From Ureibacillus terrenus (GTDB lineage: Bacteria > Bacillota > Bacilli > Bacillales_A > Planococcaceae), in NCBI RefSeq assembly GCF_006569205.1, contig NZ_VIGD01000001.1, forward strand, positions 49,065 through 113,064: a DNA stretch of 64,000 bases, written 5' to 3'. The notes below the pieces were generated by a model that did not search any database, had not been told where the DNA came from, and worked only from the letters and a program-made list of their open reading frames with translations. The position numbers were made by a program, and so were the translations under genes. Shown here piece by piece: positions 6,619 through 15,919 of this stretch. Within the stretch, counting starts at the first letter, position 1, and each line of letters begins with the position of its first letter.

Positions 6619-7884
6619 ATGACACAGTCCATAACAGAAAGCGAAGTAAGACGAAAAGGAAAATTAGCCAAAATGGCCAGCTATATCATGAATGTCAAAA
6701 CGACAGAAGAAAAAAATGATGCGCTTGGCAAAATTGCCGATCAGCTGCTAATGGAAAAGGATGCCATCCTGGAAGCCAATCAAAAAGATTTGGAAAATGG
6801 AAAACAAAATGGCCTGTCGGATGCAATTCTCGACCGCATCCTGTTGAATGAACAGCGCATTCAAGGCATGGTGGAATCCATCCGGCAATTGATCGAATTG
6901 CCGGATCCGGTTGGAGAAGTATTGGAAAGCTTTACAAAAGAAAACGGCTTAAAAATCGAAAAACGCCGGGTTCCGCTCGGAGTTGTCAGCATGATTTACG
7001 AAGCACGTCCCAATGTAACCGTAGATGCGGCGACCCTATGCTTAAAAACCGGAAACGCCGTGATTTTGCGCGGAAGCTCGTCGGCAAAACACTCCAACAT
7101 CGCCCTTGTATCATGCATTCACAGGGCATTGGAAAAATCCGCCTTGCCTGTGGATGCGGTTCAGTTAATTGAAGATACGAGCCACGAAACGGCTTCCGAA
7201 TTATTCCACCTAAAAGAGTATATTGATGTCCTAATTCCGCGGGGAGGCAAAAAATTAATTGATCTTGTCGTAAGGGAAGCTTCCGTTCCGGTGCTGGAAA
7301 CGGGAGCCGGCAATTGCCATGTTTACATTGACCAATCTGCAGATTATGAAATTGCGGAAAAAGTGGTCATCAACGCCAAAACCCAAAGACCGTCTGTTTG
7401 CAACGCGGCGGAAAGCTTATTGATTCAGGAAGATTGGTTCAAAGAACATGGAAAACCGCTATTGGAAAGCCTCCAAAATGCCGGGGTGGAAATTCTCGGG
7501 GACGAAAAAGTATGCGAGGTGCTTCCAGGAGCCGCCCTTGCAACGGAAGAAGATTATGCTACGGAATTTTTAAGTTTGACAATCAGCGTGAAAGTCGTAA
7601 AAGATGTGGATGAAGCAATCGATCACATCAATCATTACGGTACAAAACATTCGGAAGCGATCATTACAAATGATGAACAGAACGCGGAAAAATTCTTGAA
7701 CCGCGTAGATGCAACAAGCGTCTATGTCAATGCTTCCACCCGTTTCACCGACGGCTTTGAATTTGGCTACGGCGCGGAAATCGGCATCAGCACGCAAAAA
7801 TTGCATGCAAGAGGCCCAATGGGGCTGCCTGCTTTGACATCAACCAAATATTATATCCGAGGAAATGGACAAATCCGGGTATAA
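6619..7884 (+). CDS. proA: Gamma-glutamyl phosphate reductase
   Basis: NADPH-dependent reduction of gamma-glutamyl phosphate to glutamate semialdehyde, the second step of proline synthesis. The product has 421 residues, family length, with an aldehyde-dehydrogenase fold. The catalytic Cys261 lies in [10 protein letters not shown], and PRGGKKLI and YEARPNVT are typical. AAAGGAGGT directly upstream fixes the ATG at 6619; the frame extends 13 codons further into the proB end but that is not the start. It probably forms a complex with ProB, which would protect the labile intermediate. A terminator follows at 7903. Confidence 0.97.
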   Translation: MTQSITESEVRRKGKLAKMASYIMNVKTTEEKNDALGKIADQLLMEKDAILEANQKDLENGKQNGLSDAILDRILLNEQRIQGMVESIRQLIELPDPVGEVLESFTKENGLKIEKRRVPLGVVSMIYEARPNVTVDAATLCLKTGNAVILRGSSSAKHSNIALVSCIHRALEKSALPVDAVQLIEDTSHETASELFHLKEYIDVLIPRGGKKLIDLVVREASVPVLETGAGNCHVYIDQSADYEIAEKVVINAKTQRPSVCNAAESLLIQEDWFKEHGKPLLESLQNAGVEILGDEKVCEVLPGAALATEEDYATEFLSLTISVKVVKDVDEAIDHINHYGTKHSEAIITNDEQNAEKFLNRVDATSVYVNASTRFTDGFEFGYGAEIGISTQKLHARGPMGLPALTSTKYYIRGNGQIRV

Positions 7885-7902
7885 ATCCCCCAGATTCACA
7901 CA

Positions 7903-7945
7903 AAATCTCCTTTGCAGACGCCAAAACCGCGCAAAGGAGATTTTT
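7903..7945. terminator. Terminator after proA
   Basis: AAATCTCCTTTGC (7903-7915) pairs with GCAAAGGAGATTT (7931-7943) and runs into T5. It lies between convergent genes and can work in both directions. Confidence 0.9.
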
Positions 7946-7951
7946 CTGTTA

Positions 7952-8284
7952 TTACCGGTCGGTTTCTTGGAATTCCACATTGATGATTTCTTCCGTTTCA
8001 TTATCAAATGTGATATCGACAAAGACGCCAAATTCGCGGTTCCTTTCCCTGAGCCACAGCTTGAATTTTTCCGTGGAAGTTTTATCTCCCGTCACTTTTC
8101 CAATATGCAAATAATCAATGATTTCCGCATGGCGGTATTTCTCTTTCACCTTTTCCATGGCGATTCTTCCCCATTTCGCATAAGCGGGGGATGTTTGCTG
8201 GGTCCGTGTTTCCGAAGGGTCGGACATGATATTTCCGATCAAAATCGTTGAAGCAACCAATACAAGTGATATCAGTAATCTCAA
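7952..8284 (-). CDS. Secreted DUF3889 protein (YqzG/YhdC-like)
   Basis: A 110-residue protein with a short N-terminal hydrophobic segment (MRLLISLVLVASTILIG), probably a signal peptide. It is followed by the DUF3889 region: PAYAKWGRIAMEKVKEKY, DYLHIGKV, STEKFKLWLRER and REFGVFVDITFDNETE. The start is TTG at 8284, with GGAGG 8 bases upstream. The family, including B. subtilis YqzG and YhdC, is small, extracellular and of unknown function. It is convergent with proBA. Confidence 0.8.
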   Translation of the reverse strand: MRLLISLVLVASTILIGNIMSDPSETRTQQTSPAYAKWGRIAMEKVKEKYRHAEIIDYLHIGKVTGDKTSTEKFKLWLRERNREFGVFVDITFDNETEEIINVEFQETDR

Positions 8285-8374
8285 AGCGCCAACCTCCTCT
8301 CCTTTACCTTATTTTCTACTATTCGAGGGAGGCTATTCATCCGCAAAATCAATTGCCGGTACCGCTTCTCTCCC

Positions 8375-8405
8375 AAATAAAAATGGTGCCGGTAAAACCG
8401 GCACC
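8375..8405 (-). terminator. Terminator of argH
   Basis: Reading leftward, GGTGCCGGT and ACCGGCACC form a 9-bp stem with a three-base loop at 8385-8405, followed by a T-rich tail. It lies directly after the argH stop. Confidence 0.9.
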
Positions 8406-8412
8406 AAAAGGA

Positions 8413-9786
8413 TTATTTTAAACATTCTTTCGCTTTTTCAATTTGTTTCCGCACTTGTTCAAATCCCGTTCCGCCTTGGGACAGACGCCGGGCGACCGCC
8501 GCTTCAGGTTTCAGCACTTCGTAAACATCTTCATCAATCAATTCACTTTCTTCTTTCATTTCTTCCAATGTCAGATCTTTCAGGTAAATTCCTTTTTGAA
8601 TGCATTTGAACACCAATTTCCCCGTCACTTCATGGGCTTTCCGGAATGGCATTCCTTTTGTTGCCAAATAGTCCGCCAGCTCGGTTGCGTTGGAGAAATC
8701 ACTGTGAACCGCCTCATTCAAACGCTTTGTATTGACTGTCATCGTCCGGACCATCCCTTCAAAAATCTTGAGGGAGCCTAAGATTGTTTGAAGGGTGTCG
8801 AACATGCCTTCCTTGTCTTCCTGCATGTCTTTATTATAGGTAAGCGGCGTCCCCTTCAAAACAGTCAGCAAACCGATCAGATTGCCATAAACCCGCCCGG
8901 TTTTGCCGCGAATCAATTCCGCCATATCCGGATTTTTCTTTTGCGGCATGATGGATGAACCCGTCGAGAAGGAATCGTCAAGCTCAATGAATTTAAATTC
9001 GTCCGTGGACCAAATAATGATTTCTTCTGCAAACCGTGATAAATGGGTCATAAGTAAAGCGGAATTTGCCAAAAATTCCACAATAAAGTCCCGATCGCTC
9101 ACAGCGTCCATGGAATTTTCATAAATCTTGGAAAATCCCAACAATCCGGCAGTCATTTCCCGATCGATCGGGAATGTCGTGCCGGCCATGGCCCCGGCAC
9201 CCAATGGCGAAATATCAATGCGTTCCAAGGACTGATTGAAACGTTCTTTGTCCCGTTCAAGCATCCAAAAATAGGCCATCAAATGATGAGCGAAACTGAT
9301 CGGCTGCGCCCTTTGCATGTGTGTATAACCGGGAGCGATTGTTTCGATGTGCTGTTCAGCTTTCTCCAAAATCGTTTTTTGGAAAGCTTCGATCAATTCG
9401 ACAACTTCTTTGACCCGTTTCTTCAAAAACAAATGCATGTCTGTCGCCACTTGGTCGTTGCGGCTGCGCCCCGTATGCAATTTTCCGCCGACCGGGCCGA
9501 TCAAATCGATGAGCATTTTCTCGATGTTTAAATGAATATCTTCATTTTCAACCTTGTATTCCAGTTCGCCTTTTTCGGCTTTCTTTCTTAATTCATTGAG
9601 CCCCCATTTGATTTTTTCCACATCTTCTTGAGGCAAAATGCCTTGTGCCCCAAGCATCGTGACATGGGCAAGGCTGCCTTCGATATCTTCCATTACCAAT
9701 TGCTGGTCGAAACCGATGGACGCTCCAAATTCATCCACCCAGCTCTCCGCTGATTTTTGGAAACGCCCTCCCCAAAGTTTTGTCAT
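8413..9786 (-). CDS. argH: Argininosuccinate lyase
   Basis: Cleaves argininosuccinate to arginine and fumarate, the last step of arginine synthesis. It is a 457-residue member of the fumarase/aspartase superfamily. It begins [10 protein letters not shown], contains HTGRSRNDQ and TAPGYTHMQ-type motifs (here [13 protein letters not shown]), and carries the signature [12 protein letters not shown] near residue 280. The ATG at 9786 follows AGGTGG; the longer open frame to 9897 adds non-homologous residues. argG lies upstream on the same strand, separated by 169 bases containing two hairpins. Confidence 0.97.
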   Translation of the reverse strand: MTKLWGGRFQKSAESWVDEFGASIGFDQQLVMEDIEGSLAHVTMLGAQGILPQEDVEKIKWGLNELRKKAEKGELEYKVENEDIHLNIEKMLIDLIGPVGGKLHTGRSRNDQVATDMHLFLKKRVKEVVELIEAFQKTILEKAEQHIETIAPGYTHMQRAQPISFAHHLMAYFWMLERDKERFNQSLERIDISPLGAGAMAGTTFPIDREMTAGLLGFSKIYENSMDAVSDRDFIVEFLANSALLMTHLSRFAEEIIIWSTDEFKFIELDDSFSTGSSIMPQKKNPDMAELIRGKTGRVYGNLIGLLTVLKGTPLTYNKDMQEDKEGMFDTLQTILGSLKIFEGMVRTMTVNTKRLNEAVHSDFSNATELADYLATKGMPFRKAHEVTGKLVFKCIQKGIYLKDLTLEEMKEESELIDEDVYEVLKPEAAVARRLSQGGTGFEQVRKQIEKAKECLK

Positions 9787-9850
9787 TTGTTTCCACCTGT
9801 CCTTATCCAAATTTGTTTTCCATGCATAAGAATAGCGAAGCAGCCTAAGT

Positions 9851-9925
9851 GCCCGGGAAACTCCCCTTCCCAGGCTCATTATTTTAAGGACAAGCATTTT
9901 CCTCCCCGGCCTGTCTTAAAATAAT
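9851..9925 (-). other. Structured argG-argH intergenic region
   Basis: Two inverted repeats lie side by side: ATTATTTTAAGGACA (9878-9892) with TGTCTTAAAATAAT (9912-9925), and GCCCGGGAA (9851-9859) with TTCCCAGGC (9868-9876). Neither is followed by a good T run in the leftward direction. They look more like an RNA stability or partial-termination element than a full terminator. Confidence 0.5.
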
Positions 9926-9955
9926 TTCCCCTAGACCTCTTCGCGCAAAAATTCA

Positions 9956-11164
9956 TTATTTCGTTTTTAATGTTTTATTGTTGACTTGTGAAGCCACTAC
10001 TGTCGGAAGACCCCATAGTTCGATGAATCCGACCGCTGATTGATGGTTGAACGCATCTTCTTTGGAGTAAGTGGCCAATTTTTCGCTATATAAAGAATTT
10101 GGAGATTTGCGTCCTTCTACGATGGCATGGCCTTTGAACAATTTAACGCGAACTGTTCCGTTTACATATTTTTGTGTTTCTTTAATGAAGGCATAAAGCG
10201 CTTCGCGAATAGGGTTGAACCATAAACCGTCATAAATCACTTCGGACAGTTTTTGTTCAACGATTGGCTTGAAGTGCGCCAATTCTTTCACAAGCGTAAT
10301 GTCTTCAAGTTCTTTGTGGGCAGTTAAAAGAACTTTTGCTCCCGGAATTTCATATACTTCGCGGGATTTGATGCCGACAAGGCGGTTTTCCACGTGGTCG
10401 ATGCGTCCTACACCGTGGCGGCCGGCAATTTTATTTAATTCAAGAATCAAATCGGCCAATTTCATCTCCTTGCCGTTTAATGCCACCGGTTTTCCTTCCA
10501 CAAATTCAATCTCTACATATTCCGGCGTATCCGGCGCATTTTCAATGGATACAGTCAATCCGTAAGCTTCTTCTGGAGGAGCCGCCCACGGATCTTCCAT
10601 GACACCCGCTTCATTGGCGCGTCCCCAAAGGTTTTGGTCGATCGAGAACGGGGAATCGATTGTTGCGGGAACCGGAACATTATGTTTTTTCGCATATTCG
10701 ATCTCTTCGTCGCGGCTCCAAGCCCATTCGCGTACAGGCGCCAATACTTCAAGCTCCGGATTAAGCGCTTTGATAGAAACTTCGAAACGAACTTGGTCGT
10801 TTCCTTTACCTGTGCATCCGTGCGCCACTGCATCCGCATTTGTCTTGTTCGCGATTTCCACCAATTTTTTCGCAATCAATGGACGCGATAACGCGGAAAC
10901 CAACGGATATTTCTGCTCATACCATGTATGCGCCTGAAGAGCCACCAGCGCATATTCTTCCGCAAATTCATCTTTCGCATCAATGATATATGATTCAACA
11001 GCTCCCACTTGAAGAGCTTTCTTTTGAATAAATTCATGATCTTTTCCTTCACCGACGTCCAAACAAACTGCCACTACATCATACCCTTGTTCTTTTAGCC
11101 AAGGAATAGCAACAGATGTATCAAGACCGCCTGAATAAGCTAGAACTACTTTTTTGTTTGCCAT
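9956..11164 (-). CDS. argG: Argininosuccinate synthase
   Basis: Joins citrulline and aspartate with ATP to give argininosuccinate. The product has 402 residues, family length, and starts [17 protein letters not shown] with the PP-loop at 11-17. Further conserved blocks are [20 protein letters not shown] and [13 protein letters not shown]. The ATG at 11164 has GGAGT about 9 bases upstream; the frame stays open 14 codons further without support. argH follows in the same direction. A promoter and a possible ArgR site are found upstream. Confidence 0.97.
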   Translation of the reverse strand: MANKKVVLAYSGGLDTSVAIPWLKEQGYDVVAVCLDVGEGKDHEFIQKKALQVGAVESYIIDAKDEFAEEYALVALQAHTWYEQKYPLVSALSRPLIAKKLVEIANKTNADAVAHGCTGKGNDQVRFEVSIKALNPELEVLAPVREWAWSRDEEIEYAKKHNVPVPATIDSPFSIDQNLWGRANEAGVMEDPWAAPPEEAYGLTVSIENAPDTPEYVEIEFVEGKPVALNGKEMKLADLILELNKIAGRHGVGRIDHVENRLVGIKSREVYEIPGAKVLLTAHKELEDITLVKELAHFKPIVEQKLSEVIYDGLWFNPIREALYAFIKETQKYVNGTVRVKLFKGHAIVEGRKSPNSLYSEKLATYSKEDAFNHQSAVGFIELWGLPTVVASQVNNKTLKTK

Positions 11165-11209
11165 AAACCTGTACTCCTTCGACTCCTGAGATGTATTTTT
11201 ATACAATCT

Positions 11210-11257
11210 ATTAAAAGTTTATACATGAATCTTAACAGATTATAAAAATAAATACAA
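11210..11257 (-). promoter_or_regulatory. argG promoter with possible ArgR box
   Basis: Leftward TTGTAT (11252-11257), 17-base spacer, TAAGAT (11229-11234). Just downstream, CATGTATAAACTTTTAAT (11210-11227) matches the Bacillus ARG box as I recall it (CATGAATAAAAATTCAAG) at 13 of 18 positions. It sits over the expected start point, where a repressor would act. The promoter is good; the operator is tentative. Confidence 0.55.
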
Positions 11258-11325
11258 GTGTATGTTTGTAAGTAGACGAAAGATTTTTTTAAGAGAGCAA
11301 AATAATGTTTTCTTATGCACTTCCA

Positions 11326-12069
11326 TTATTTTATTGTAAAAAAACGTTTCCCCACTTTTTCGACAATTCCGGGGGCAACCGCATATAGCTTGCTCGTCAG
11401 GCCCATGATGCGGGGCAAATTAATTTCCCTGGCAGGATGTTCAATTAAATTGACGACCTCTTTGGCAACCGTTTGAGGATTCAATAAAACACCTTTGACA
11501 GAACTCCGATAAGTGGATGTCGAATCCGCTTTGTCCAAAAATGGGGTATCGATGGGTCCCGGAAACACGGCAGACACTTTGATGTTGAATGGAGCCAGTT
11601 CCAGCCTCAAGCCGTTTGCGAAGCCGGTGATTGCATGCTTCGAGGCGGCATAGACACTGGCCTTTTTCGTCGCCACTTTCCCCGCCTGTGAGCCGATAAA
11701 GATGAAATGGCCGGAGTGCCTTGGAATCATTTTTTTCGCCAGGTTTCTGGCCAAATAAATCGGGGCCCTGATATTCACGTCCACCATCAAATCAATCTCT
11801 TCATCAGATAAATCATAGGCGTTTTCAAAGAAGCCGACGCCCGCGTTGATGACGGCCACATCGATATCGGGCAGTTCATTGCATATTCGATGAATATCTT
11901 CTTTGCTGCATAAATCTCCCTGGATTACATTGGCTCCGAGATTGGAAAGAAAATCAAGCGCTTCTCTATTCCTTCCGGTCGCATAGACTTCATACTTCAT
12001 TTTCAAACATCGTTCTGCAATGATTTTTCCAAGTCCGCTTGTGGATCCGGTAATAAATATTTTTTTCAT
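11326..12069 (-). CDS. yqjQ: Short-chain dehydrogenase/reductase (YqjQ-like)
   Basis: A 247-residue NAD(P)-dependent oxidoreductase with a Rossmann fold. Visible motifs are the cofactor loop GSTSGLG (8-14), NAG (75-77), catalytic Ser127, and YAASK with Tyr140 and Lys144. A PGPIDT stretch follows the active site. The substrate is unknown. B. subtilis YqjQ has the same length class and, like here, sits near yqjP, proI and rnz genes, which supports orthology. It is flanked by argG downstream and nsrR upstream, all leftward. Confidence 0.85.
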   Translation of the reverse strand: MKKIFITGSTSGLGKIIAERCLKMKYEVYATGRNREALDFLSNLGANVIQGDLCSKEDIHRICNELPDIDVAVINAGVGFFENAYDLSDEEIDLMVDVNIRAPIYLARNLAKKMIPRHSGHFIFIGSQAGKVATKKASVYAASKHAITGFANGLRLELAPFNIKVSAVFPGPIDTPFLDKADSTSTYRSSVKGVLLNPQTVAKEVVNLIEHPAREINLPRIMGLTSKLYAVAPGIVEKVGKRFFTIK

Positions 12070-12125
12070 CCTCCATTAATCCTTTCCAAATCTTTTATTT
12101 TTATAGATTTTTACATATGTAGTCC

Positions 12126-12160
12126 AAAAGAAAAAGGGATATCCTTTGCAGGACCATCCC
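12126..12160 (-). terminator. Terminator of nsrR
   Basis: Leftward GGGAT-GGT-CCT-GCAA-AGG-AT-ATCCC followed by TTTTTCTTTT. It lies immediately after the nsrR stop. Confidence 0.85.
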
Positions 12161-12165
12161 TAAGT

Positions 12166-12603
12166 CTAGGTTTCCTTTTTAAGCAAATCGGATAATTCCT
12201 CCTTTGATTGGAGGAAATCCGCCAAAGTGTATTGATCCAGTTCATGCAGGAACGCCTTTAAAGCTTCATTCAATGCATGCTTCAGCTGGCAGGCCGGAGA
12301 AATGATGCAGTGATTATTTTCCCGCTCAAAACACTCCACAACGTGGAAATCTTCCTCTGTATGTCTTACCAGCTTGCCAATATTGATATCTTTCGGTTCA
12401 ACTTTGAGGCGTATTCCCCCGCCCCGTCCGCGTACCGTTTCAATTAGACCGATTTGCGCCAAATCATAGGTCACCTTCATCAAATGATTTTTGGATATAT
12501 GATATCGGTCTGCGATTTCCTGGATCGTCGACAACTGGTCGCCTTTCAGTCCCAAATATATTAAAACCCGCAAGGAATAGTCTGTATATAATGTTAAACG
12601 CAA
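12166..12603 (-). CDS. nsrR: NsrR, Rrf2-family nitric-oxide-sensing repressor
   Basis: A 145-residue Rrf2-type regulator. The N-terminal winged helix (MRLTLYTDYSLRVLIYLG) binds DNA, and Cys91, Cys99 and Cys105 (ECF...NHC...PAC) match the iron-sulfur ligands of Bacillus NsrR. NO attack on the cluster releases DNA and derepresses hmp. The start is TTG at 12603 behind GGTGGA, giving the canonical MRLT start; the open frame extends to 12666 but lacks homology there. It is divergent from hmp, its expected main target. Confidence 0.93.
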   Translation of the reverse strand: MRLTLYTDYSLRVLIYLGLKGDQLSTIQEIADRYHISKNHLMKVTYDLAQIGLIETVRGRGGGIRLKVEPKDINIGKLVRHTEEDFHVVECFERENNHCIISPACQLKHALNEALKAFLHELDQYTLADFLQSKEELSDLLKKET

Positions 12604-12738
12604 AACAAATCCACCACGCTTCAATTTATATAATCTGCATTCATTATACCATTTTTCAAAATGCAAGTAGATTTTTACACAAAAATTTCAATTTAAAGCA
12701 GTATTTTTGATACATCAATTGTGGCAAAAATGTTAAAG

Positions 12739-12781
12739 ATGTATATGGAATATTGCTTTTAATTTTCCGCCGGTTTATAGT
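12739..12781 (+). promoter_or_regulatory. hmp promoter with candidate NsrR site
   Basis: TTGCTT (12753-12758), 17-base spacer, TATAGT (12776-12781). Overlapping the -35, ATGTATATGGAATATTG (12739-12755) matches the Bacillus NsrR consensus as I recall it (ATRTATYTTAAATATAT) at about 12 of 17 positions. The promoter is well formed; the operator is supported mainly by position and by the adjacent nsrR gene. Confidence 0.65.
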
Positions 12782-12806
12782 GTTTTAGAAAGGACGTGAC
12801 ACAACA

Positions 12807-13964
12807 ATGCTATCACAAAAGACAATCGACATCGTGAAATCGACCGCACCGGTCCTTGAAAAACATGGGGTGGATATTACAAAACATTTCTATAAAAGAA
12901 TGTTTACGAACCATCCTGAGCTAAAAAATGTATTCAACCAATCCAACCAAAGAGAAGGAAGACAACCGCAGGCTCTGGCGGCTTCCGTCTATGCCGCGGC
13001 AGCGAATATCGACAATTTGGAATCCATTTTGCCGGTTGTGCATTTAATCGCCCATAAACATCGGGCGCTCGGTATATTGCCTGAACATTACCCAATCGTT
13101 GGAGAGAATCTGCTCGCCGCCATTAAAGAAGTATTGGGCGATGCGGCGACGGATGAAATAATCGAAGCTTGGGCAGAAGCATACGGCGTGATTGCGGATG
13201 TCTTTATCCAAGTGGAAGAAGAGCTGTATCAACAGGCGGAAGCCAATGGAGGATGGCGCCTATTCAAGCCGTTCAAAGTGGTGAAAAAGGAACAGGAAAA
13301 TGATTTGATCGCTTCCTTCTATTTGACGCCGGAAGACGGGAAAGCGCTTCCTCCATACCGGCCCGGCCAATATATCACGGTCAAAGTGAAAGCTCCCGGG
13401 GAAGAATATACGGCGCTTCGTCACTACACGGTATCCCAGGCGCCAAACGGAAATGTTTATCGGATTACAGTGAAACGCGAGGCGGAAAACCATCCAAAAG
13501 GCGTCGTATCCAATTACTTGCATGATCATGTACAGGAAGGAGACACGCTGGAAATCAGCGCTCCTGCAGGCCTCTTCACTTTAACGGAAAACGGCAACCC
13601 GGTATTGTTTGTAGCGGGGGGAATTGGTGTGACACCGCAATACGCCATGCTGGATTCCATGGAAAAAGGGCGCGACGTTTCCTTTGTCCAATCCGTCCGC
13701 AATGAAAAATTGGCCGTATTCCAAGAACGGATTCAAAACAAACTTAATGAATTGGGCGGAACATATTTTGTGAAATATTCGGATACAGACGGCTATATCA
13801 CAAAAGAGGATTTGGACCGATTCATCAAAGATCATTCGGAAGTGTATATTTGCGGCCCTGAAAAATTTATGGAAGCCCTGATTCCGATGATGAGAGAGCT
13901 CGGCGTTCCGGATGAACGCATCCATTTTGAATTTTTCGGACCGGGACTTTCATTCAAAGCTTAA
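12807..13964 (+). CDS. hmp: Flavohemoglobin (nitric oxide dioxygenase)
   Basis: Converts NO and O2 to nitrate using NADPH and FAD. The product has 385 residues in three domains: globin (about 1-135, proximal His85 in AHKHRALG), FAD-binding (about 150-255, RHYTVSQAP) and NAD-binding (about 260-385, [20 protein letters not shown], ending [10 protein letters not shown]). The ATG at 12807 follows AAAGGACG. It is transcribed away from nsrR, and the intergenic region carries a promoter with a likely NsrR site. A terminator follows at 13983. Confidence 0.97.
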   Translation: MLSQKTIDIVKSTAPVLEKHGVDITKHFYKRMFTNHPELKNVFNQSNQREGRQPQALAASVYAAAANIDNLESILPVVHLIAHKHRALGILPEHYPIVGENLLAAIKEVLGDAATDEIIEAWAEAYGVIADVFIQVEEELYQQAEANGGWRLFKPFKVVKKEQENDLIASFYLTPEDGKALPPYRPGQYITVKVKAPGEEYTALRHYTVSQAPNGNVYRITVKREAENHPKGVVSNYLHDHVQEGDTLEISAPAGLFTLTENGNPVLFVAGGIGVTPQYAMLDSMEKGRDVSFVQSVRNEKLAVFQERIQNKLNELGGTYFVKYSDTDGYITKEDLDRFIKDHSEVYICGPEKFMEALIPMMRELGVPDERIHFEFFGPGLSFKA

Positions 13965-13982
13965 CATATGCATTCTTTATAA

Positions 13983-14028
13983 AAACCAACCCGCAGCTCA
14001 GGGGGAATTCCTGAAATGCGGGTTTTTA
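13983..14028 (+). terminator. Terminator of hmp
   Basis: CCCGCA (13990-13995) pairs with TGCGGG (14017-14022), with an inner GGAATTCC stem, then T5. Confidence 0.85.
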
Positions 14029-14421
14029 TATCTTCGCATTTCGTCATTTATCATCATGCTAGGCATTTATTCTTAACGATTACGTTGAACATTGATGATG
14101 TAAGCAATCGCGTATGGTTGACCGCAACAGTAGAATCGATTGTAGGTACATTTTCTGGACCAGCATTCGTCCAAATAGCGCTGAGCATTTATAAACGATC
14201 CTGGTTTTACTACGCCTTTGTTTACCTTTTTTGATACTATTGTAAATAGTGGATTTGTTAATAGAAATATAACTACAATTAATTTTGTAGACACTTCACC
14301 GGATCCAGGTCCAAACACTTATTATTTGACTGCACGTATTGTGGGTCAAGATCCTAGCGTAACTGATGCAAGGGTTGAAAAGGCTGTATTTACAGGAGGA
14401 GAAATTGGACCAAATATTTAA
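14016..14421 (+). pseudogene. Frameshifted surface/exosporium-type protein remnant
   Basis: Two reading frames join into one protein-like stretch. Frame one gives RVWLTATVESIVGTFSGP...IALSIY and stops at about 14235. Frame two gives NDPGFTTPLFTFFDTIVNSG and continues through FVDTSPDPGPNTYYLTARIVG to a stop at 14421. Dropping one A from the AAA near 14192-14194 restores a continuous IALSIYNDPGFTTPLF. The beta-rich pattern, with DTSPDPGPNTYYL near the end, is like C-terminal domains of Bacillus spore-surface proteins, by general resemblance. No start with a ribosome site or N-terminal region is visible, so the copy is also truncated. Alternatively the extra A is a sequencing error. Confidence 0.6.
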
Positions 14422-14494
14422 TCATAGCTTAATACAATCAATGCTTCTAATTTCTCCCAACACCAATTAAATCAGTTATTTTTGCAACTAGTAC

Positions 14495-14541
14495 AAATGG
14501 GAGAGGCGAAATTGAACAGATCAATTCCACTTCTCCCATTT
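14495..14541. terminator. Bidirectional terminator
   Basis: AAATGGGAGA (14495-14504) pairs with TTCTCCCATTT (14531-14541), with further pairing of ATTGA and TCAAT inside. It ends the leftward MBL-fold gene and could also end transcripts from the left. Confidence 0.7.
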
Positions 14542-14556
14542 CCCCGGCAGACCTTG

Positions 14557-15498
14557 TCAAATTCTTGAATAGAATTCTTGGTCCCCCATTTGTTCGCATC
14601 GGACCCGCTCTTCTTTCACCAATACGTCCAAATACCCTTGGGTTTTGGATAATGTCAAGCCCAATTGGCTTTCATAAACGGCCGGATATAACGCTTTCGT
14701 CACTTCATATACCGTTTTAGGTTCTGATAAGATTTCATAAACTTGATTTGTCCGGTGGGCATCTTTTTGAAGTCTTTCCTTTACCAATCCCTTTACATCC
14801 ACAATTTCATTCCCATGCCCCGCATACAATTTGGCCACATCCAACGTCGCCAAAAAACGCAATGACGCTTGATATTGAACAAGGCTTCTCGGACGATCGA
14901 AGGACAAATCCACCGGCGGTTCAATGAGCGGGTTCGAGGCGATTTTCTCCAACAGCAAATCGCCTCCTATGACTTCCTTTGTTTTTTGATCATGAAAAAT
15001 CAAATGGCTTTGCGCATGACCGGGAGTATAATAGGCGATCAATCCGGGATGACCCGGCACTTCGTCGCCATCTTGGATATATTTCGTCAGCGGAGTGTTT
15101 CCATATAACTCCAAATTTCTTCGGATGCTGAGAATCTCCTGGATATTTTCTTCAGGAACGGCCTGTTTTCTCAAATACATTTCATAAAACGCTTCCCGGT
15201 AACGCAAAAATTCTTCGTTCTTCTTCATCCAATGATCGATATACTCATGCCCGAGAATTTCCGCCCTTGGGAAGGCATCCACCCATCCCGCATGATCCGG
15301 ATGATGGTGGGTCAAAATCACTTGCTCAATATCATCAAAACGGTACCCTGCGTTTTTAATGCCATATTCGAGGGCCTCGTAAGCCTCTTGCGTCTTCGGA
15401 CCGGCATCAACAATGGACAGCGCATCCCCTTTTACTAAAAACGCATTGACATCTCCCACATCATAAGGTGTAGGGATCACTATTTTGGTGATTTCCAT
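14557..15498 (-). CDS. yqjP: MBL-fold metallohydrolase (YqjP-like)
   Basis: A 313-residue metallo-beta-lactamase-fold hydrolase. The zinc motif HHHPDH lies at 64-69 (HxHxDH = His64, His66, Asp68, His69). GHAQSHLIFHD, GGDLLLEKI and LYAGHGNEI supply the remaining metal ligands. A C-terminal winged-helix-like extension (about 235-313, RTNQVYEIL, VYEVTKALYP) matches the YqjP/hydroxyacylglutathione-hydrolase-like group. The ATG at 15498 follows AAGGGGGAAC; the longer frame to 15549 is unsupported. The substrate is unknown, possibly a thioester. It is divergent from the proC leader, as in the B. subtilis yqjP-proI neighbourhood. Confidence 0.85.
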   Translation of the reverse strand: MEITKIVIPTPYDVGDVNAFLVKGDALSIVDAGPKTQEAYEALEYGIKNAGYRFDDIEQVILTHHHPDHAGWVDAFPRAEILGHEYIDHWMKKNEEFLRYREAFYEMYLRKQAVPEENIQEILSIRRNLELYGNTPLTKYIQDGDEVPGHPGLIAYYTPGHAQSHLIFHDQKTKEVIGGDLLLEKIASNPLIEPPVDLSFDRPRSLVQYQASLRFLATLDVAKLYAGHGNEIVDVKGLVKERLQKDAHRTNQVYEILSEPKTVYEVTKALYPAVYESQLGLTLSKTQGYLDVLVKEERVRCEQMGDQEFYSRI

Positions 15499-15635
15499 AT
15501 TTCGTTCCCCCTTGTTTTCTGTATCTGCGCCTAGTGAATACTCATTCATTTTATTTTACTGTTTTTTTGGCCATTCGTCACGTCTCTGAGTTGACATATT
15601 TTTCTGAAATGAATATAATTTCTGTAATAATTGAA

Positions 15636-15882
15636 CATGACAAAAAGCGATGACGAAGCCAAGTAGATGAATTGATGACTTCAGAGAGTGCTGCATTTCG
15701 GTGGGAGCAGCATAGTCCTCTCAATTCATTGAACCTACTTCCGAGCAGTCATGCAAACATGACCGTTCCCCTTAGCGATAATAAGGGCCAGAGCCGTGCT
15801 TACTTTTGTAAGCAAATGAAGGTGGTACCGCGGAAACAATGCGTTTTCGTCCTTTTGATAAGGATGGAAACGCATTTTTTAT
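15636..15882 (+). promoter_or_regulatory. T-box leader (proline) controlling proC
   Basis: Stem I with AGTAG, a specifier loop with GAACCT (specifier CCT at 15734-15736, proline), the T-box AAGGTGGTACCGCGGAA near 15819-15835, and a terminator at 15837-15880 (AATGCGTTT...AAACGCATT then T). The specifier context is identical to that of the proBA leader at 5236. Both halves of proline synthesis should therefore respond to tRNA-Pro charging. Confidence 0.94.
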
Positions 15883-15919
15883 TGACGATTCATGTATTTA
15901 TATAAATGGAGGGAAAAGG

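Noticed and set aside
14073-14318. Minus-strand frame over the surface-protein remnant
   Set aside because: No ribosome site; the plus-strand protein similarity across the frameshift explains the open frame.
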